Part shown: positions 26,267-35,332 of the stretch, in pieces
How positions within the stretch are numbered: position 1 is the first letter of the stretch
Layout of the letters: each line of letters opens with the position of its first letter
Assembly (NCBI RefSeq): GCF_963668165.1
Contig: NZ_OY764209.1
Location: 682,001-746,000 of the forward strand
DNA from: Marispirochaeta sp.
GTDB taxonomy: Bacteria > Spirochaetota > Spirochaetia > JC444 > Marispirochaetaceae
Reading direction: 5' to 3'
DNA length: 64,000 bases
The notes under the pieces: model-generated
Told to the model about the DNA's origin: nothing
The model's database searches: none
The model's input: only the letters and a program-made list of their open reading frames with translations
Program-made: the position numbers and the translations under genes

Positions 26267-26340
26267 TTTATGATATTTTATGATTGACAATGAACTTATA
26301 TGGTGATTTGATACACTTATCACTTTATATCGAGGTAATC

Positions 26341-27477
26341 GTGAAAAAAACAACTCTTTTCATTTTTCTGTGCCTTCTTATTTCCGTTTCCCTCATCGCA
26401 GCGGGCAACACGGAAACCGCCCCCGCCGAAAATGAAGCTTCACTGATCACAATCACCGACGGATTGGGCCGCGAGCTTTCGGTGCCGGCGAATCCTGACT
26501 ATGTAATTTGTTCCGGTTCCGGAGCTTTACGGCTGTGTACCTATCTTCAGGGAGAGGAGAAGGTGATTGCCGTGGACGACATGGAAACCCGGCGACCGAA
26601 ATTCGACGCCCGTCCCTATGCCCTGGCAAATCCACAGTTCAAGGACCTGCCCACCTTCGGGGAATTTCGCGGACACGATAATCCTGAGCTGATCGTTGCC
26701 CTTGATCCCCAGCCTCAGGTCATACTCAAAACCTATGCCGGAATGGGCACCGATCCCGAAGAACTGCAGTCAAGAACCGGGATTCCCGTGGTCGTCCTGA
26801 ATTACGGCGATCTGGGGGGATACCGGGAAGATTTTTACGCGTCTCTGCGTATTATGGGCAAAGTGCTGGACAAAAGCGAACGCGCGGAAGAGATCATCAG
26901 TTTTGTGGATACAACCATCAAGGACCTCAATGTCCGGAGCGAAACAATCCCGGAAGAGAATAAAAAAAGTTGTTTTGTAGGCGGAATCGCTCACAGGGGC
27001 CCCCACGGCATTCGATCCACCGAGCCGGCGTACCCGCCATTCATGTTCCTCCAGGCCCGCAATCCCGCCCATGACCCGAATAAAGGCTATGCGGACCTTC
27101 AGCATTCGGACATTGCCAAGGAGCAGTTGCTGGACTGGGATCCGGAGATCATCTTCGTTGATATATCGACCATGCAGACCGACGGAGATGGAAACGCCAT
27201 CAGAGAACTGACCGACGATCCGGTATACCGTACTCTGAAGGCCGTTCAGCAAAAACAGGTCTACGGAGTCTTGCCCTATAACTGGTACACCAGCAACCAT
27301 GGATCCACCTTGGCAAATGCCTATTTTATCGGCACAATCCTCTACCCCGAGGAGTTCTCCGATATCGATCCCGCACAAAAAGCCGATGAGATTTATACCT
27401 TTTTAGTGGGCAAGCCGGTGTTCTCCCAGTTGAACAACAGCTTTGCCGACGTCGGTTTCTCGCGGATCTTCGATTGA
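26341..27477 (+). CDS. Metal-chelate ABC importer binding protein, cassette 2
   Basis: A 378-residue FepB/BtuF-type periplasmic binding protein. The start is GTG at 26341, preceded by GAGG, and gives a clean signal peptide (about 1-20). The processing region reads LIAAGNTET, resembling spirochaete lipoproteins but with no Cys, so it is probably soluble or anchored only by an uncleaved helix. Ligand-domain segments include ITDGLGRELSVPANPD and VVVLNYGD. It lies 4 bp before the permease gene. Sequence differs strongly from cassettes 1 and 3, so the three probably take different ligands. Confidence 0.88.
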   Translation: MKKTTLFIFLCLLISVSLIAAGNTETAPAENEASLITITDGLGRELSVPANPDYVICSGSGALRLCTYLQGEEKVIAVDDMETRRPKFDARPYALANPQFKDLPTFGEFRGHDNPELIVALDPQPQVILKTYAGMGTDPEELQSRTGIPVVVLNYGDLGGYREDFYASLRIMGKVLDKSERAEEIISFVDTTIKDLNVRSETIPEENKKSCFVGGIAHRGPHGIRSTEPAYPPFMFLQARNPAHDPNKGYADLQHSDIAKEQLLDWDPEIIFVDISTMQTDGDGNAIRELTDDPVYRTLKAVQQKQVYGVLPYNWYTSNHGSTLANAYFIGTILYPEEFSDIDPAQKADEIYTFLVGKPVFSQLNNSFADVGFSRIFD

Positions 27478-27481
27478 CGAA

Positions 27482-28546
27482 ATGACGATAACAGAAATAG
27501 TCGTCCCGGAATACGGCGGTTACATCAGAAAAAAGCGGACCTTGACGTTATCGGGAGCCGGACTGCTGGTAGTCGTTTTCCTTGTTTCCCTCTCCCTCGG
27601 TTCGGTATCGATTCCTCTGCGGGACGTCGCCGCGTGCCTGCTCCGTACGGGAACCAAAAACCGTTGGGAAACGATTATCCTGCAGATTCGCCTGCCCCAG
27701 ACCCTGGCCGCCGTAGCTGCCGGGGCGGGACTGGCCGTCGCGGGGGTCGCCATGCAGTCCATCCTGCGGAACCCTCTGGGATCGCCTTTTACGCTGGGAA
27801 TATCCAACGCCGCAGCCTTCGGGGCGGCATTCTCTGTGATGATTCTCGGTACCGGCGTTATGCAGAGCAGCGCCGCCGACGCGGTCTCCGTAACCAATCC
27901 CTGGGGAACGACCTTTGCCGCCTTTGCCAGCTGCATGATCGCCGCCGGTATTATTCTGGCGGTGGCTCACATCAAATACTCGTCGCCGGAGGTTATGGTT
28001 CTGACGGGAGTAGCCTTGGGTTCTCTTTTCAGCGCCGGGACCATGTTTTTGCAGTATTTCGCTGACGACACTCAGCTGGCTGCCATAGTCTTCTGGACCT
28101 TCGGCGACCTGGCCAGGGCATCATGGAGGGAACTTTTTCTTATCGGAATCGTTACCTTCCTCGGGCTGATCTATTTCTTCATGAATCGCTGGAACTACAA
28201 TGCCCTGAGTGCCGGGGATGAAACCGCCAGATCCCTGGGGGTTCCTGTGGGGCGCATACGGCTGGCCGGCATGACCGTTGCCTCCCTCATGACAGCGGTG
28301 ATTATCTCCTTTGTCGGGATTATCGGTTTCGTCGGCCTGATCTGTCCGCATATCGTCAGACGCCTGGTGGGAGACGACCACCGCTACCTGATGCCGGCCT
28401 CGGCATTGACGGGAGCAATCCTGCTGTTGGTAGCCGACACGACAGCGCGGTTGATCCTGGCACCCCATGTTCTGCCCGTTGCTGTCCTCACCTCGTTCGC
28501 CGGAGCACCTCTTTTTCTTTATCTGTTGATCAGGGGGTATAAATAA
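27482..28546 (+). CDS. Metal-chelate ABC importer permease, cassette 2 (FecCD family)
   Basis: A 354-residue FecCD permease with about ten membrane helices and the coupling motif GFVGLICPHIVRRLVG. The inner signature is RNPLGSPFTLGISNAAAFGAAF. The ATG at 27482, 4 bp after the upstream stop, is preferred over a TTG at 27443 inside that gene. The stop overlaps the ATPase start (TAATG at 28544-28548). It resembles the cassette 3 permease more closely than that of cassette 1: both have an insertion with NSDSA or QSSAA and the V-S-(V/I)-x-NP segment. Confidence 0.92.
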   Translation: MTITEIVVPEYGGYIRKKRTLTLSGAGLLVVVFLVSLSLGSVSIPLRDVAACLLRTGTKNRWETIILQIRLPQTLAAVAAGAGLAVAGVAMQSILRNPLGSPFTLGISNAAAFGAAFSVMILGTGVMQSSAADAVSVTNPWGTTFAAFASCMIAAGIILAVAHIKYSSPEVMVLTGVALGSLFSAGTMFLQYFADDTQLAAIVFWTFGDLARASWRELFLIGIVTFLGLIYFFMNRWNYNALSAGDETARSLGVPVGRIRLAGMTVASLMTAVIISFVGIIGFVGLICPHIVRRLVGDDHRYLMPASALTGAILLLVADTTARLILAPHVLPVAVLTSFAGAPLFLYLLIRGYK

Positions 28547-29355
28547 TGATTCTGAAAGTCGACAGCGTTTCCTTTAATTATCGGAGCACCCCCATTCTCG
28601 AGGACGTCTCCTTCGAACTCAAGGCGGGTGAAATATGTGCGGTCCTCGGTCCCAACGGCGCAGGAAAAACCACCCTGCTCAGAACCGTCAACGGTATTCT
28701 CAATCCGAAACAGGGGACGGTATTTCTTGAAGATACCGATCTCGCCACCGTCGGTCCGCGTGAAATCGCCCGCAAGGCCGCCTATGTTGCACAGCGCAGC
28801 GAGCCGGGCAGGATTACCGTGTTCGATGCGGTTTTGCTGGGACGCAAACCGCACATAACATTCCGCATTACCTCCCGGGACATACAAAAAACACATCAGG
28901 CCATAGATATGCTCGATCTTAACGATCTTGTCCTGCGTTATGCTGACGAACTGAGCGGAGGAGAATACCAGAAAGTGTGCATTGCCCGGGCACTGGCCCA
29001 GGATCCGAAGCTTATTCTGCTGGATGAACCGACAAGTTCTTTGGATCTCTATAATCAGATTGAGATTCTGACCATCCTGCGGCGTATCGCACGGGAATTC
29101 GGTACCGGTGTACTGATGACCATTCACGATCTGAACACGGCCTTTCGCTACGCCGACAGTTTCATTTTTCTCAAGGGAGGCAGGATTTATCGTACCATCA
29201 GGAAAGAGGAGATCGCACCGGATATCATTCTGGAAACATACCGTGTTCCGGTGGAAATTTATTGGGAAGGGGAACATCCTTACATGGTACCTAAAGACAT
29301 GGAAGAAAACACACCCACAGAAATCGAAGCTGGTGCGGGGACCAGAAGTTATTGA
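28546..29355 (+). CDS. Metal-chelate ABC importer ATPase, cassette 2
   Basis: A 269-residue FecE-type ATPase with Walker A GPNGAGKT, signature LSGGEYQKV and Walker B LILLDEPTSSLD. It is coupled to the permease by a 1-bp overlap. It has an acidic C-terminal tail after the core (ENTPTEIEAGAG). It ends 67 bp from the convergent ATPase of cassette 3; the gap has a G-rich stretch and a weak hairpin (ACAG, then GAGC-CGA-GCTC, then TGT) near 29383-29401 that may serve as a terminator. Confidence 0.9.
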   Translation: MILKVDSVSFNYRSTPILEDVSFELKAGEICAVLGPNGAGKTTLLRTVNGILNPKQGTVFLEDTDLATVGPREIARKAAYVAQRSEPGRITVFDAVLLGRKPHITFRITSRDIQKTHQAIDMLDLNDLVLRYADELSGGEYQKVCIARALAQDPKLILLDEPTSSLDLYNQIEILTILRRIAREFGTGVLMTIHDLNTAFRYADSFIFLKGGRIYRTIRKEEIAPDIILETYRVPVEIYWEGEHPYMVPKDMEENTPTEIEAGAGTRSY

Positions 29356-29422
29356 TTATAAAGGGGGAGGGGAGATCGGTAGACAGTGAGCCGAGCTCTG
29401 TGCAAAGTTTCACACATCTTTC

Positions 29423-30253
29423 TTACTTGATTCCTACCCCAACCTCTTTTTTTTCCGCTACATATTCCAGAGAGGAATCCGGCTCAATCCACTCATCCGC
29501 ATAAGGAATAATAACCGGAATTCCCATGTATTCTATAATATGCACATGTATATTATATACTTCTTCCAGGTTTTCAGGGGTTATAGTCTCTAATCCGCCA
29601 TAGGAGTAGACTCGCGAGTCCTTGAGAAACACGAAACGATCGCAATAACGAACGGCAAGGTTGAGGTCATGAATAATGATGGCCACGCAGGTGTTATGCT
29701 CCAAAGCGATTTTTTTTACTATCTGAAGCACTTCATGCTGATTACGCGGATCGAGGTTGCTTGTAGGTTCATCGAGTAAAAGCAGCTTCGGTTCCTGCGC
29801 CAGCGCTCTTGCCAGCATCACCTTTTGTACTTCCCCGCCCGAAAGTTCAGAGACATTTCGCAGTGCAAAGTCGTTCAGTTTCATCTTCTGCATAATGTCG
29901 CACACAATGCGCCTGTCTTCTGCTGTCGAATCCCACTTTATGTACGGCTTTCGCCCCAGGAGGATTGCATCGAACACTGTCATGTTTATTGATCTGTTGT
30001 TTTGCGGTACATACGCAATATTCTGCGCTACCGTATTCTTAGACATTTCAAACACGTTTTCGCTGTCGACAAATACCGAACCTTCCTGCACAGTACAAAT
30101 GCGGTTAATACTTTTAAGCAGGGTGCTTTTTCCGGCTCCGTTATTCCCCAAAACGGCTATGCACCGATTCTTCTGAATATCAAAACTGATATCTTCGAGG
30201 ATCTTTCTTGAGTTCCGGCTATATGCGAAGCTGAGATCATTGATTTCAACCAT
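29423..30253 (-). CDS. Metal-chelate ABC importer ATPase, cassette 3
   Basis: A 276-residue FecE-type ATPase with Walker A GNNGAGKS, signature LSGGEVQKV and Walker B LLLLDEPTSNLD. It overlaps the permease gene by 8 bp. It is the last gene of an operon that begins with trmO and fmdE. A clearly lower GC content than cassette 2 is visible through the gene, as in the whole cassette 3. Confidence 0.9.
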   Translation of the reverse strand: MVEINDLSFAYSRNSRKILEDISFDIQKNRCIAVLGNNGAGKSTLLKSINRICTVQEGSVFVDSENVFEMSKNTVAQNIAYVPQNNRSINMTVFDAILLGRKPYIKWDSTAEDRRIVCDIMQKMKLNDFALRNVSELSGGEVQKVMLARALAQEPKLLLLDEPTSNLDPRNQHEVLQIVKKIALEHNTCVAIIIHDLNLAVRYCDRFVFLKDSRVYSYGGLETITPENLEEVYNIHVHIIEYMGIPVIIPYADEWIEPDSSLEYVAEKKEVGVGIK

Positions 30254-31325
30254 TGGTATTAATCCCCCGGAAAATAATATAGAGGAATAATGGAGCGCCT
30301 AAAAATGATGTAATTGCTCCAATAGGAAGGATAACGGGTGCGATAATCATTCTACCGAATGTATCCGCCAGGATAAGAAGCAGGGCCCCGGCAACTGCAG
30401 AGCACGGGATAAGATACCGGTAGTCATTGCCGATAAATCTGCGCATGATATGCGGGGCCACAAGTCCTACAAAACTGATGATACCCACAAAGGAAACAGC
30501 AACCGCCGCGGTTAAAGAACAAATACTCATACTGATCAGCATGACAGACCGTGTATTAACGCCAAGACTTTGAGCCGTATCCGCGCCGCTTTCCATTGCA
30601 TTGTAGTTCCAGCGGTTCAACAAGAAATAGACCAATGCAATAAAAAGCATTGCCGCTAAGATTGAAAGCTCAGGCCAGCCTGCTGATCCCAGATTTCCAA
30701 AAGTCCAGAAAACAACCGTACTGATTTTTGTTTCATCTGCAAAATACTGGAGCAATGTGCTGCCCCCGGTAAACAAAGAACTTAAGGCAACTCCAGCCAG
30801 AATGAGTCCTCCGGGGCCTACATCTTTTTTAATACCGGACAAGGCAACAATTACGAAGGTAGACATTGATCCGAATATAAACGCACAAATAGTCACTATG
30901 TAAGGATTATTAATTGAAACAGCCGTCGCGGCGGAATCGGAATTCACGACTCCTCCCCCAAAAACTATTATACCCAACGCCGCGCCGAATGCGGCGCCAT
31001 GAGATACGCCAAGAGTCGATGCCGACGCCAGAGGGTTTTGCAACACACACTGCATGACCGCACCGGAGACGGCCAAAGCAGCACCTACGACGACAGCCGC
31101 AATGACCCGCGGCAGTCGTATATTCATAATGACCGTCCGGGCCCGTGCATCCCCCTTACCGAAAAATGTTTGGATCACTTCATACGTGGGAATTTTCAGC
31201 GAACCGGCGCTGACCGCAAAAAGTGCTATTACTATCGTAGCAAAAACTGCTATTGCAAATACAAGACTTTTTCTCCGTAAAAAACGGTTGTACAACTGAA
31301 GTTGAAGTATGCGTTCGTCTGCCAT
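30246..31325 (-). CDS. Metal-chelate ABC importer permease, cassette 3 (FecCD family)
   Basis: A 359-residue FecCD permease with about ten membrane helices, the coupling motif SFVGLVAPHIMRRFIG and the inner signature QNPLASASTLGVSHGAAFGA. It sits 3 bp from the binding-protein gene and overlaps the ATPase gene. It carries the same insertion as the cassette 2 permease, pointing to a common subfamily. The FmdE/TrmO company suggests a ligand other than a classical siderophore, possibly a Ni, Mo, W or corrinoid species; this is inference. Confidence 0.92.
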   Translation of the reverse strand: MADERILQLQLYNRFLRRKSLVFAIAVFATIVIALFAVSAGSLKIPTYEVIQTFFGKGDARARTVIMNIRLPRVIAAVVVGAALAVSGAVMQCVLQNPLASASTLGVSHGAAFGAALGIIVFGGGVVNSDSAATAVSINNPYIVTICAFIFGSMSTFVIVALSGIKKDVGPGGLILAGVALSSLFTGGSTLLQYFADETKISTVVFWTFGNLGSAGWPELSILAAMLFIALVYFLLNRWNYNAMESGADTAQSLGVNTRSVMLISMSICSLTAAVAVSFVGIISFVGLVAPHIMRRFIGNDYRYLIPCSAVAGALLLILADTFGRMIIAPVILPIGAITSFLGAPLFLYIIFRGINTNG

Positions 31326-31328
31326 CAG

Positions 31329-32459
31329 TTAGTCATCACCAAGGGGCACCTTGCCGTAACTTACGCCGGCGGCTTTGAGCTTACTGAGATAATCGTCAGA
31401 GCCCAGGAAAAACCTGAAAATATCGTTGGCTTTCTTTTCAAATACAATATCGCTAAACTGCTCCGGATAAAGAATGCCCGCGACATAATAACTATTGACG
31501 ATAGGAATCTCGACATTTGAATAATAAGAGGTTGAACTGGGATACTGATAAACCTTTTCATTCTCTACAGCCCTAAGCTGCGCATAATAATCCGGATTTT
31601 TATCATAGTCCGTCTTAACAAGGTTTACTCCGCCGCTATCAAGAAAAATAAATTGGGGATTCCACCCAATGACTTGTTCCTTGTCAACCAGCACTCCACC
31701 GGCTTTATCGGCAATACCTTCGGTAACATCATTTGCTGAGATCGCTTCAAATACGGCATATTTGGAATAGACCCCTTCTATACCGTGTGCACCCTTGAAG
31801 GTCGCGGCGGCTCCCAAAACAGAGGGTTTATCGGCATCGGGAATGGATGCTGATCGTTCTTTGAGATCTTTCAGGCAATCGTTAATATAGGCAATAACAT
31901 CTTCCGCCCTCTCTTTTGTACCGCAGACATCACCTAAGAGACGGAGGGCTTGCTCATAGTCCTTTCCGAATAAGGTTCCCATGGGCACAGTAAGCACCGG
32001 GACACCTGTTTTGTTTTGTATTTCATCCGCCAGTTCCTTATTGTATGAGCAAAATATCACATCAGGATTAACACTGATGATTTGTTCAGGATAATAGTTG
32101 GTCGCACCGCCTGAATCCGTCCCGACGATGGGCACGTTCGCCCACAGATCTTTGGTGGCATATGCATAAGCCGTAACGGGACTTATCCTGTCCGGAGCCA
32201 TACCGCCTATTCCCGCCACTTTATTTGCCAGGCCAAGATATGTGATCATGCGCGGAGTATTCCCCAGGGGAACAATCTTTTCTACAATTGCAGGGATCTC
32301 TACTTCACGCCCAAGACTGTCCGTTACCATTCTTGTTTCGAAATCCATGTTTTCAGAGGCGGCTCCAGCCGGAACCCCGGATGTCTTGCTGTTTCCGCAG
32401 CCGCTGAATACGCAGACGACAAGAGCAACAATCAGGATTGATGCTATAATTTTCTTCAT
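31329..32459 (-). CDS. Metal-chelate ABC importer lipoprotein, cassette 3
   Basis: A 376-residue binding protein with a lipoprotein signal: MKKI, a hydrophobic stretch and lipobox FSGC (Cys about 20), so it is tethered to the membrane. The FepB/BtuF-type fold is indicated by MVTDSLGREVEIPAIVEKIVP at the start of the mature domain. It is preceded by GGAG. It lies 70 bp after fmdE in the same direction. Of the three binding proteins it is the only one with a clear lipobox Cys. Confidence 0.9.
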   Translation of the reverse strand: MKKIIASILIVALVVCVFSGCGNSKTSGVPAGAASENMDFETRMVTDSLGREVEIPAIVEKIVPLGNTPRMITYLGLANKVAGIGGMAPDRISPVTAYAYATKDLWANVPIVGTDSGGATNYYPEQIISVNPDVIFCSYNKELADEIQNKTGVPVLTVPMGTLFGKDYEQALRLLGDVCGTKERAEDVIAYINDCLKDLKERSASIPDADKPSVLGAAATFKGAHGIEGVYSKYAVFEAISANDVTEGIADKAGGVLVDKEQVIGWNPQFIFLDSGGVNLVKTDYDKNPDYYAQLRAVENEKVYQYPSSTSYYSNVEIPIVNSYYVAGILYPEQFSDIVFEKKANDIFRFFLGSDDYLSKLKAAGVSYGKVPLGDD

Positions 32460-32529
32460 TACTCTACTCCCGTTCGTTTAAGTCTGTAACTCTGTATTTC
32501 ACGTGTGGATAAAAACCAGTCTCAGGTGC

Positions 32530-33054
32530 TCACCATCCTCTGTTGTAGCTCGTAAAGCAGTCAGCGCATACTGTTTTGCCGTCCTGCAGATGCATTTTGT
32601 GTTCAGGGGCACCTTCGCCGCAAATCTGGCAAACCACGGTAGTGAAAAGCCGTGCCCGTTCCGGCAGCTCAAATGCAGGCTCAGAAAAAGTGAAGATTTC
32701 GTCTACTGGGGCATTCAGGAGATACTCCTTCCACTCTGTCCGCTCCCTATCCTTCTTTCCCGGAATAAGACAAACCCGCATCTTTTTCCCGCTTGTGCGG
32801 TCGAAGAACGAAAAGACCTGTTTCCCCGTCCCGCGGTAGATCAGATTGCCCTTTCCAAAGGTGCAGCTCAGCAGCGCCTGCACCGCATCAACACCGCAGG
32901 CATCGTTCTCGGTTACACAGACGATCTGCTCATCATCGGATACGCCGATTCCCATTTTCTCTCTGGCCGCTTCACAGGCCTTGAAGCCGATGGCAAGACC
33001 CGGGCATTCATGTCCATGAAATGCAACCGCTTTTTCCCATAATTCCCTGTTCAT
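32530..33054 (-). CDS. FmdE-family protein (formylmethanofuran dehydrogenase subunit E type)
   Basis: A 174-residue FmdE-family protein. The family motif HGHECPGLAIGF lies near residue 14, followed by ENDACGVDAVQ and SCTFGKGN; the Cys and His here bind metal in solved relatives. A C-terminal zinc ribbon has CQICG (about 144) and CADCF (about 164). FmdE-type proteins occur with Mo/W enzymes and with metal-chelate importers in anaerobes; their biochemical role is not settled. No formylmethanofuran dehydrogenase is in the window, so it is probably a metal chaperone or sensor for cassette 3. Confidence 0.88.
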   Translation of the reverse strand: MNRELWEKAVAFHGHECPGLAIGFKACEAAREKMGIGVSDDEQIVCVTENDACGVDAVQALLSCTFGKGNLIYRGTGKQVFSFFDRTSGKKMRVCLIPGKKDRERTEWKEYLLNAPVDEIFTFSEPAFELPERARLFTTVVCQICGEGAPEHKMHLQDGKTVCADCFTSYNRGW

Positions 33055-33120
33055 TTCTTTGCCCCTTCTTAAGATGTGCCTATTAGAGAAACCGGTATTC
33101 CTGATACCCGTATTCGGAAC

Positions 33121-33663
33121 TCAGCTTTTCGCGAAAACGCCCCGCATTGTCTTATGCCAGTCAGGGGTTTTTATCTCTTCTGCCGACAACACAGGCACAT
33201 GGGATTTAATATCCAGAACCGGACTGCCGTCCAAGGCATCCAGGCCGGTGACCATAAGAACATTGTCCCTCCGTTCAAGGAGACACACCTCCGTGACCAG
33301 GATGCCATTGGGCCGCGCCGGGCTGTGGGTTGCAAAAATTCCCACCTTGGGAAATTCCCTATTCCCCATGGGATAGACTTTCGCCTCCAGGCATTTTCCT
33401 TCCGGAGCCAGATGAGACCAGAAAAGCACTAGTATATGTGAGAACTCGTCGACACCATCAAGCATTTCTTCAAACTCGGGATTAATGACAATCTCGGAAA
33501 CGGACTGCCGCTGGGCTTTCATCCTGGCGGCTCTATCCTGCCAGGGAAGGGCCTGCATTTCCGGCGCAAGAACCGTCGCTCTCGACTGGTTTCTGACAAT
33601 GCCGATTGGTCTTAATTGAATGGATTCCAAGCTCCTTTCAGTCTGTTGTTCGATTTTTCCCAT
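33121..33663 (-). CDS. trmO: TrmO/TsaA-family tRNA methyltransferase homologue
   Basis: A 180-residue protein of the TrmO (YaeB, VirR, TsaA) family, which in E. coli N6-methylates t6A37 of tRNA. The signature FATHSPARPNGI and DGSPVLDIKSHVP are present. It is shorter than E. coli TrmO (about 235 residues) and lacks its C-terminal domain, as in archaeal and anaerobe forms. It heads the fmdE and cassette 3 operon, which is an odd place for a tRNA enzyme and raises the question of whether this subfamily methylates something linked to metal uptake. Confidence 0.85.
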   Translation of the reverse strand: MGKIEQQTERSLESIQLRPIGIVRNQSRATVLAPEMQALPWQDRAARMKAQRQSVSEIVINPEFEEMLDGVDEFSHILVLFWSHLAPEGKCLEAKVYPMGNREFPKVGIFATHSPARPNGILVTEVCLLERRDNVLMVTGLDALDGSPVLDIKSHVPVLSAEEIKTPDWHKTMRGVFAKS

Positions 33664-33766
33664 GTAAAGACTCTCCTGTATATTTAAGTTATAAACCCAG
33701 TCGCCAATCCTGAATCAGAGTTACTCAAATACAGAATAAGCACTCGCTTTTTCCATAACCCTTTTT

Positions 33767-33810
33767 GGTGTTTTATGCATTATGTCACAACAATTCACAT
33801 TATTCAATCG
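33767..33810. promoter_or_regulatory. 44-bp conserved element, copy 2 (trmO operon and GntR operon)
   Basis: This copy matches 26223-26266 at 35 of 44 positions. It lies in the 204-bp divergent gap between trmO (103 bp away) and the GntR gene (57 bp away), directly upstream of a TTGACA at 33812-33817. It is on the same strand as copy 1 relative to the + strand gene. Apart from this and the adjacent palindrome, the gap shows nothing else. Confidence 0.6.
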
Positions 33811-33811
33811 C

Positions 33812-33849
33812 TTGACACCTTTGATTATAAATTATAATTTATAATCAAA
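33812..33849 (+). promoter_or_regulatory. GntR promoter with 30-bp perfect palindrome
   Basis: TTGACA (33812-33817) is followed by a TATAAT at 33833-33838 (15-bp spacer). A perfect 30-bp palindrome at 33820-33849 (15-nt arm TTTGATTATAAATTA) covers the -10 hexamer and ends 18 bp before the GTG start of the GntR gene. It is the natural autorepression operator of that regulator. The site is entirely AT-rich apart from one G and one C. Confidence 0.6.
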
Positions 33850-33867
33850 TATAGGTGGTATATTTTT

Positions 33868-34521
33868 GTGCATCATTTAAGTCTCAAAGAAAACGCATAT
33901 CATATTATCAAGGACAAACTGCTCAGCATGGAGTATGAATGCGGGAGTCGTCTACGCGAAGATCTTCTTGCAGAGGAAATATCCATGAGCAGGACTCCGG
34001 TACGTGAAGCTATTCAGCAGTTAACAGCAGAGGGTTACATTATCAATGTCCCGCGGAAGGGTATATTTGTTGTCAGCCTGACACCAAAAGAGATTTTGAA
34101 TCTCCTGGAAATACGTATGACTCTGGAGCGCCTTGCTGTTGAAAAATGCATCAAAAACCTCACAGCTGGCGATTTTGAAATGCTAACAAAAATTCATCAA
34201 CGTTATAAAAAGGCACTCGAGAATGATCAATTTACGGAGTGCATTGAGCTTGACGGAGTATTTCATCAAAAAATCGCCCTCATAGCTGACAACCCTAAGC
34301 TGTATAAGTTCATAAAGGAAATTGAAGAATTCATGCTTATAGCCCGGGCCATGGAAAAGAAAATCGATCCCCGAAAAAAACACGCACAAACACTATCAGA
34401 GCATGAGGCGATTCTTACCGCAATTGAGAAGCAGGATGTTGACCTTGCCAAGGAGATGATAAGTCGCAATATCACCGCGATAAAGCATAGTCTTCACTTG
34501 GATGAGGATACGTCTGAATAA
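33868..34521 (+). CDS. GntR-family regulator (FCD/FadR subfamily)
   Basis: A 217-residue GntR regulator: N-terminal winged helix (about 10-72, with LAEEISMSRTPVREAIQQL and GYIINVPRKGIFV) and an FCD helical ligand domain (about 80-210) with E-I-R-M-T-L-E and HxxI-type metal or acid ligands (FHQKIALIADNP). FCD members usually sense organic acids such as lactate or sugar acids. The start is GTG with AGGTGG upstream. The 3' end is 25 bp before the hydroxypyruvate isomerase start. It probably controls itself and the isomerase/racemase genes. Confidence 0.88.
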   Translation: MHHLSLKENAYHIIKDKLLSMEYECGSRLREDLLAEEISMSRTPVREAIQQLTAEGYIINVPRKGIFVVSLTPKEILNLLEIRMTLERLAVEKCIKNLTAGDFEMLTKIHQRYKKALENDQFTECIELDGVFHQKIALIADNPKLYKFIKEIEEFMLIARAMEKKIDPRKKHAQTLSEHEAILTAIEKQDVDLAKEMISRNITAIKHSLHLDEDTSE

Positions 34522-34546
34522 TCCTTTACATCATTTGGAGGAACCT

Positions 34547-35332
34547 ATGTCGTTATTCAGTGCAAATCTTAACTTTCTTTTTAATGAGCACGATTTCATG
34601 GACCGTTTTGAGGCGGCTGCCAAGTTCGGTTTCAGGTTTGTGGAATTCATGTTTCCCTATGATTATGATATCGATCAGATCAGGGAAAAAATCACCCAGA
34701 ACAAGCTTAAACTTGTTCTGATTAACCTGCCTGCAGGCGACTGGGCCGCCGGAGACAGGGGTATCGCAGCAGATCCCGACCGTGTGAATGAGTACCGCGC
34801 GGCTGTTCCAAAAGCCGTTGAAGCTGCGAAAAAACTTGGCGTAGATCAGGTTAACTGCCTTGTAGGAAAGGTAGCGGGATCCCACAGTCCAGTAAAAATC
34901 AAGGAAAACCTTGCCGCAAATCTTACTTTCACCGCAGATGTATTTGCGGAAGCCGGTATCCGTCTCTTGATAGAACCCATTAACAGATATGATATCCCTG
35001 GTTTCGTCCTTAATACGACAAATCAAGTCATTGAAATACTTGATGCAATCAAAAAATCCAATGCTTTTCTGCAGTATGATATCTACCATGCAGCGAGGGA
35101 AAATGAAGATCTGGACGGAGTGATTACAAAACATATCGCGAAAATCGGTCATGTACAGATAGCAGATAATCCTGGCAGAAATGAGCCGGGAACAGGGAAA
35201 ATCCCTGTGAAAGATCTCATGAAAAAACTCGAAATCGCAGGCTACAAGGGATACCTGGGACTTGAGTACAAACCAAGCAGCAAAACCGAAGAAAGCCTGT
35301 ATTGGATAAAAAATATCGGAAGGACCTTATAG
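34547..35332 (+). CDS. hyi: Hydroxypyruvate isomerase (Hyi/OtnI family)
   Basis: A 261-residue TIM-barrel isomerase closely matching E. coli Hyi along its length: FSANLNFLFNEHDF, GFRFVEFMFPYDYDI, NLPAGDWAAGDRGIA, INCLVGKV-type NCLVGKVAG, LIEPINRYDIPGF, QYDIYHAAR and HVQIADNPGRNEPGTG. The catalytic glutamates (LLIEPIN and LGLEYKP) are kept. It interconverts hydroxypyruvate and tartronate semialdehyde, or 2-oxo-tetronates in OtnI relatives. GGAGG precedes the ATG at 34547. Its neighbours, a GntR regulator and a LarA-type racemase, suggest a pathway for glycerate-like or tetronate-like hydroxy acids. Confidence 0.9.
   Translation: MSLFSANLNFLFNEHDFMDRFEAAAKFGFRFVEFMFPYDYDIDQIREKITQNKLKLVLINLPAGDWAAGDRGIAADPDRVNEYRAAVPKAVEAAKKLGVDQVNCLVGKVAGSHSPVKIKENLAANLTFTADVFAEAGIRLLIEPINRYDIPGFVLNTTNQVIEILDAIKKSNAFLQYDIYHAARENEDLDGVITKHIAKIGHVQIADNPGRNEPGTGKIPVKDLMKKLEIAGYKGYLGLEYKPSSKTEESLYWIKNIGRTL

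Noticed and set aside
32460..32529. Riboswitch before the cassette 3 lipoprotein
   Set aside because: The 70-bp gap is too short and lacks cobalamin, Ni/Co or molybdenum-cofactor riboswitch motifs.
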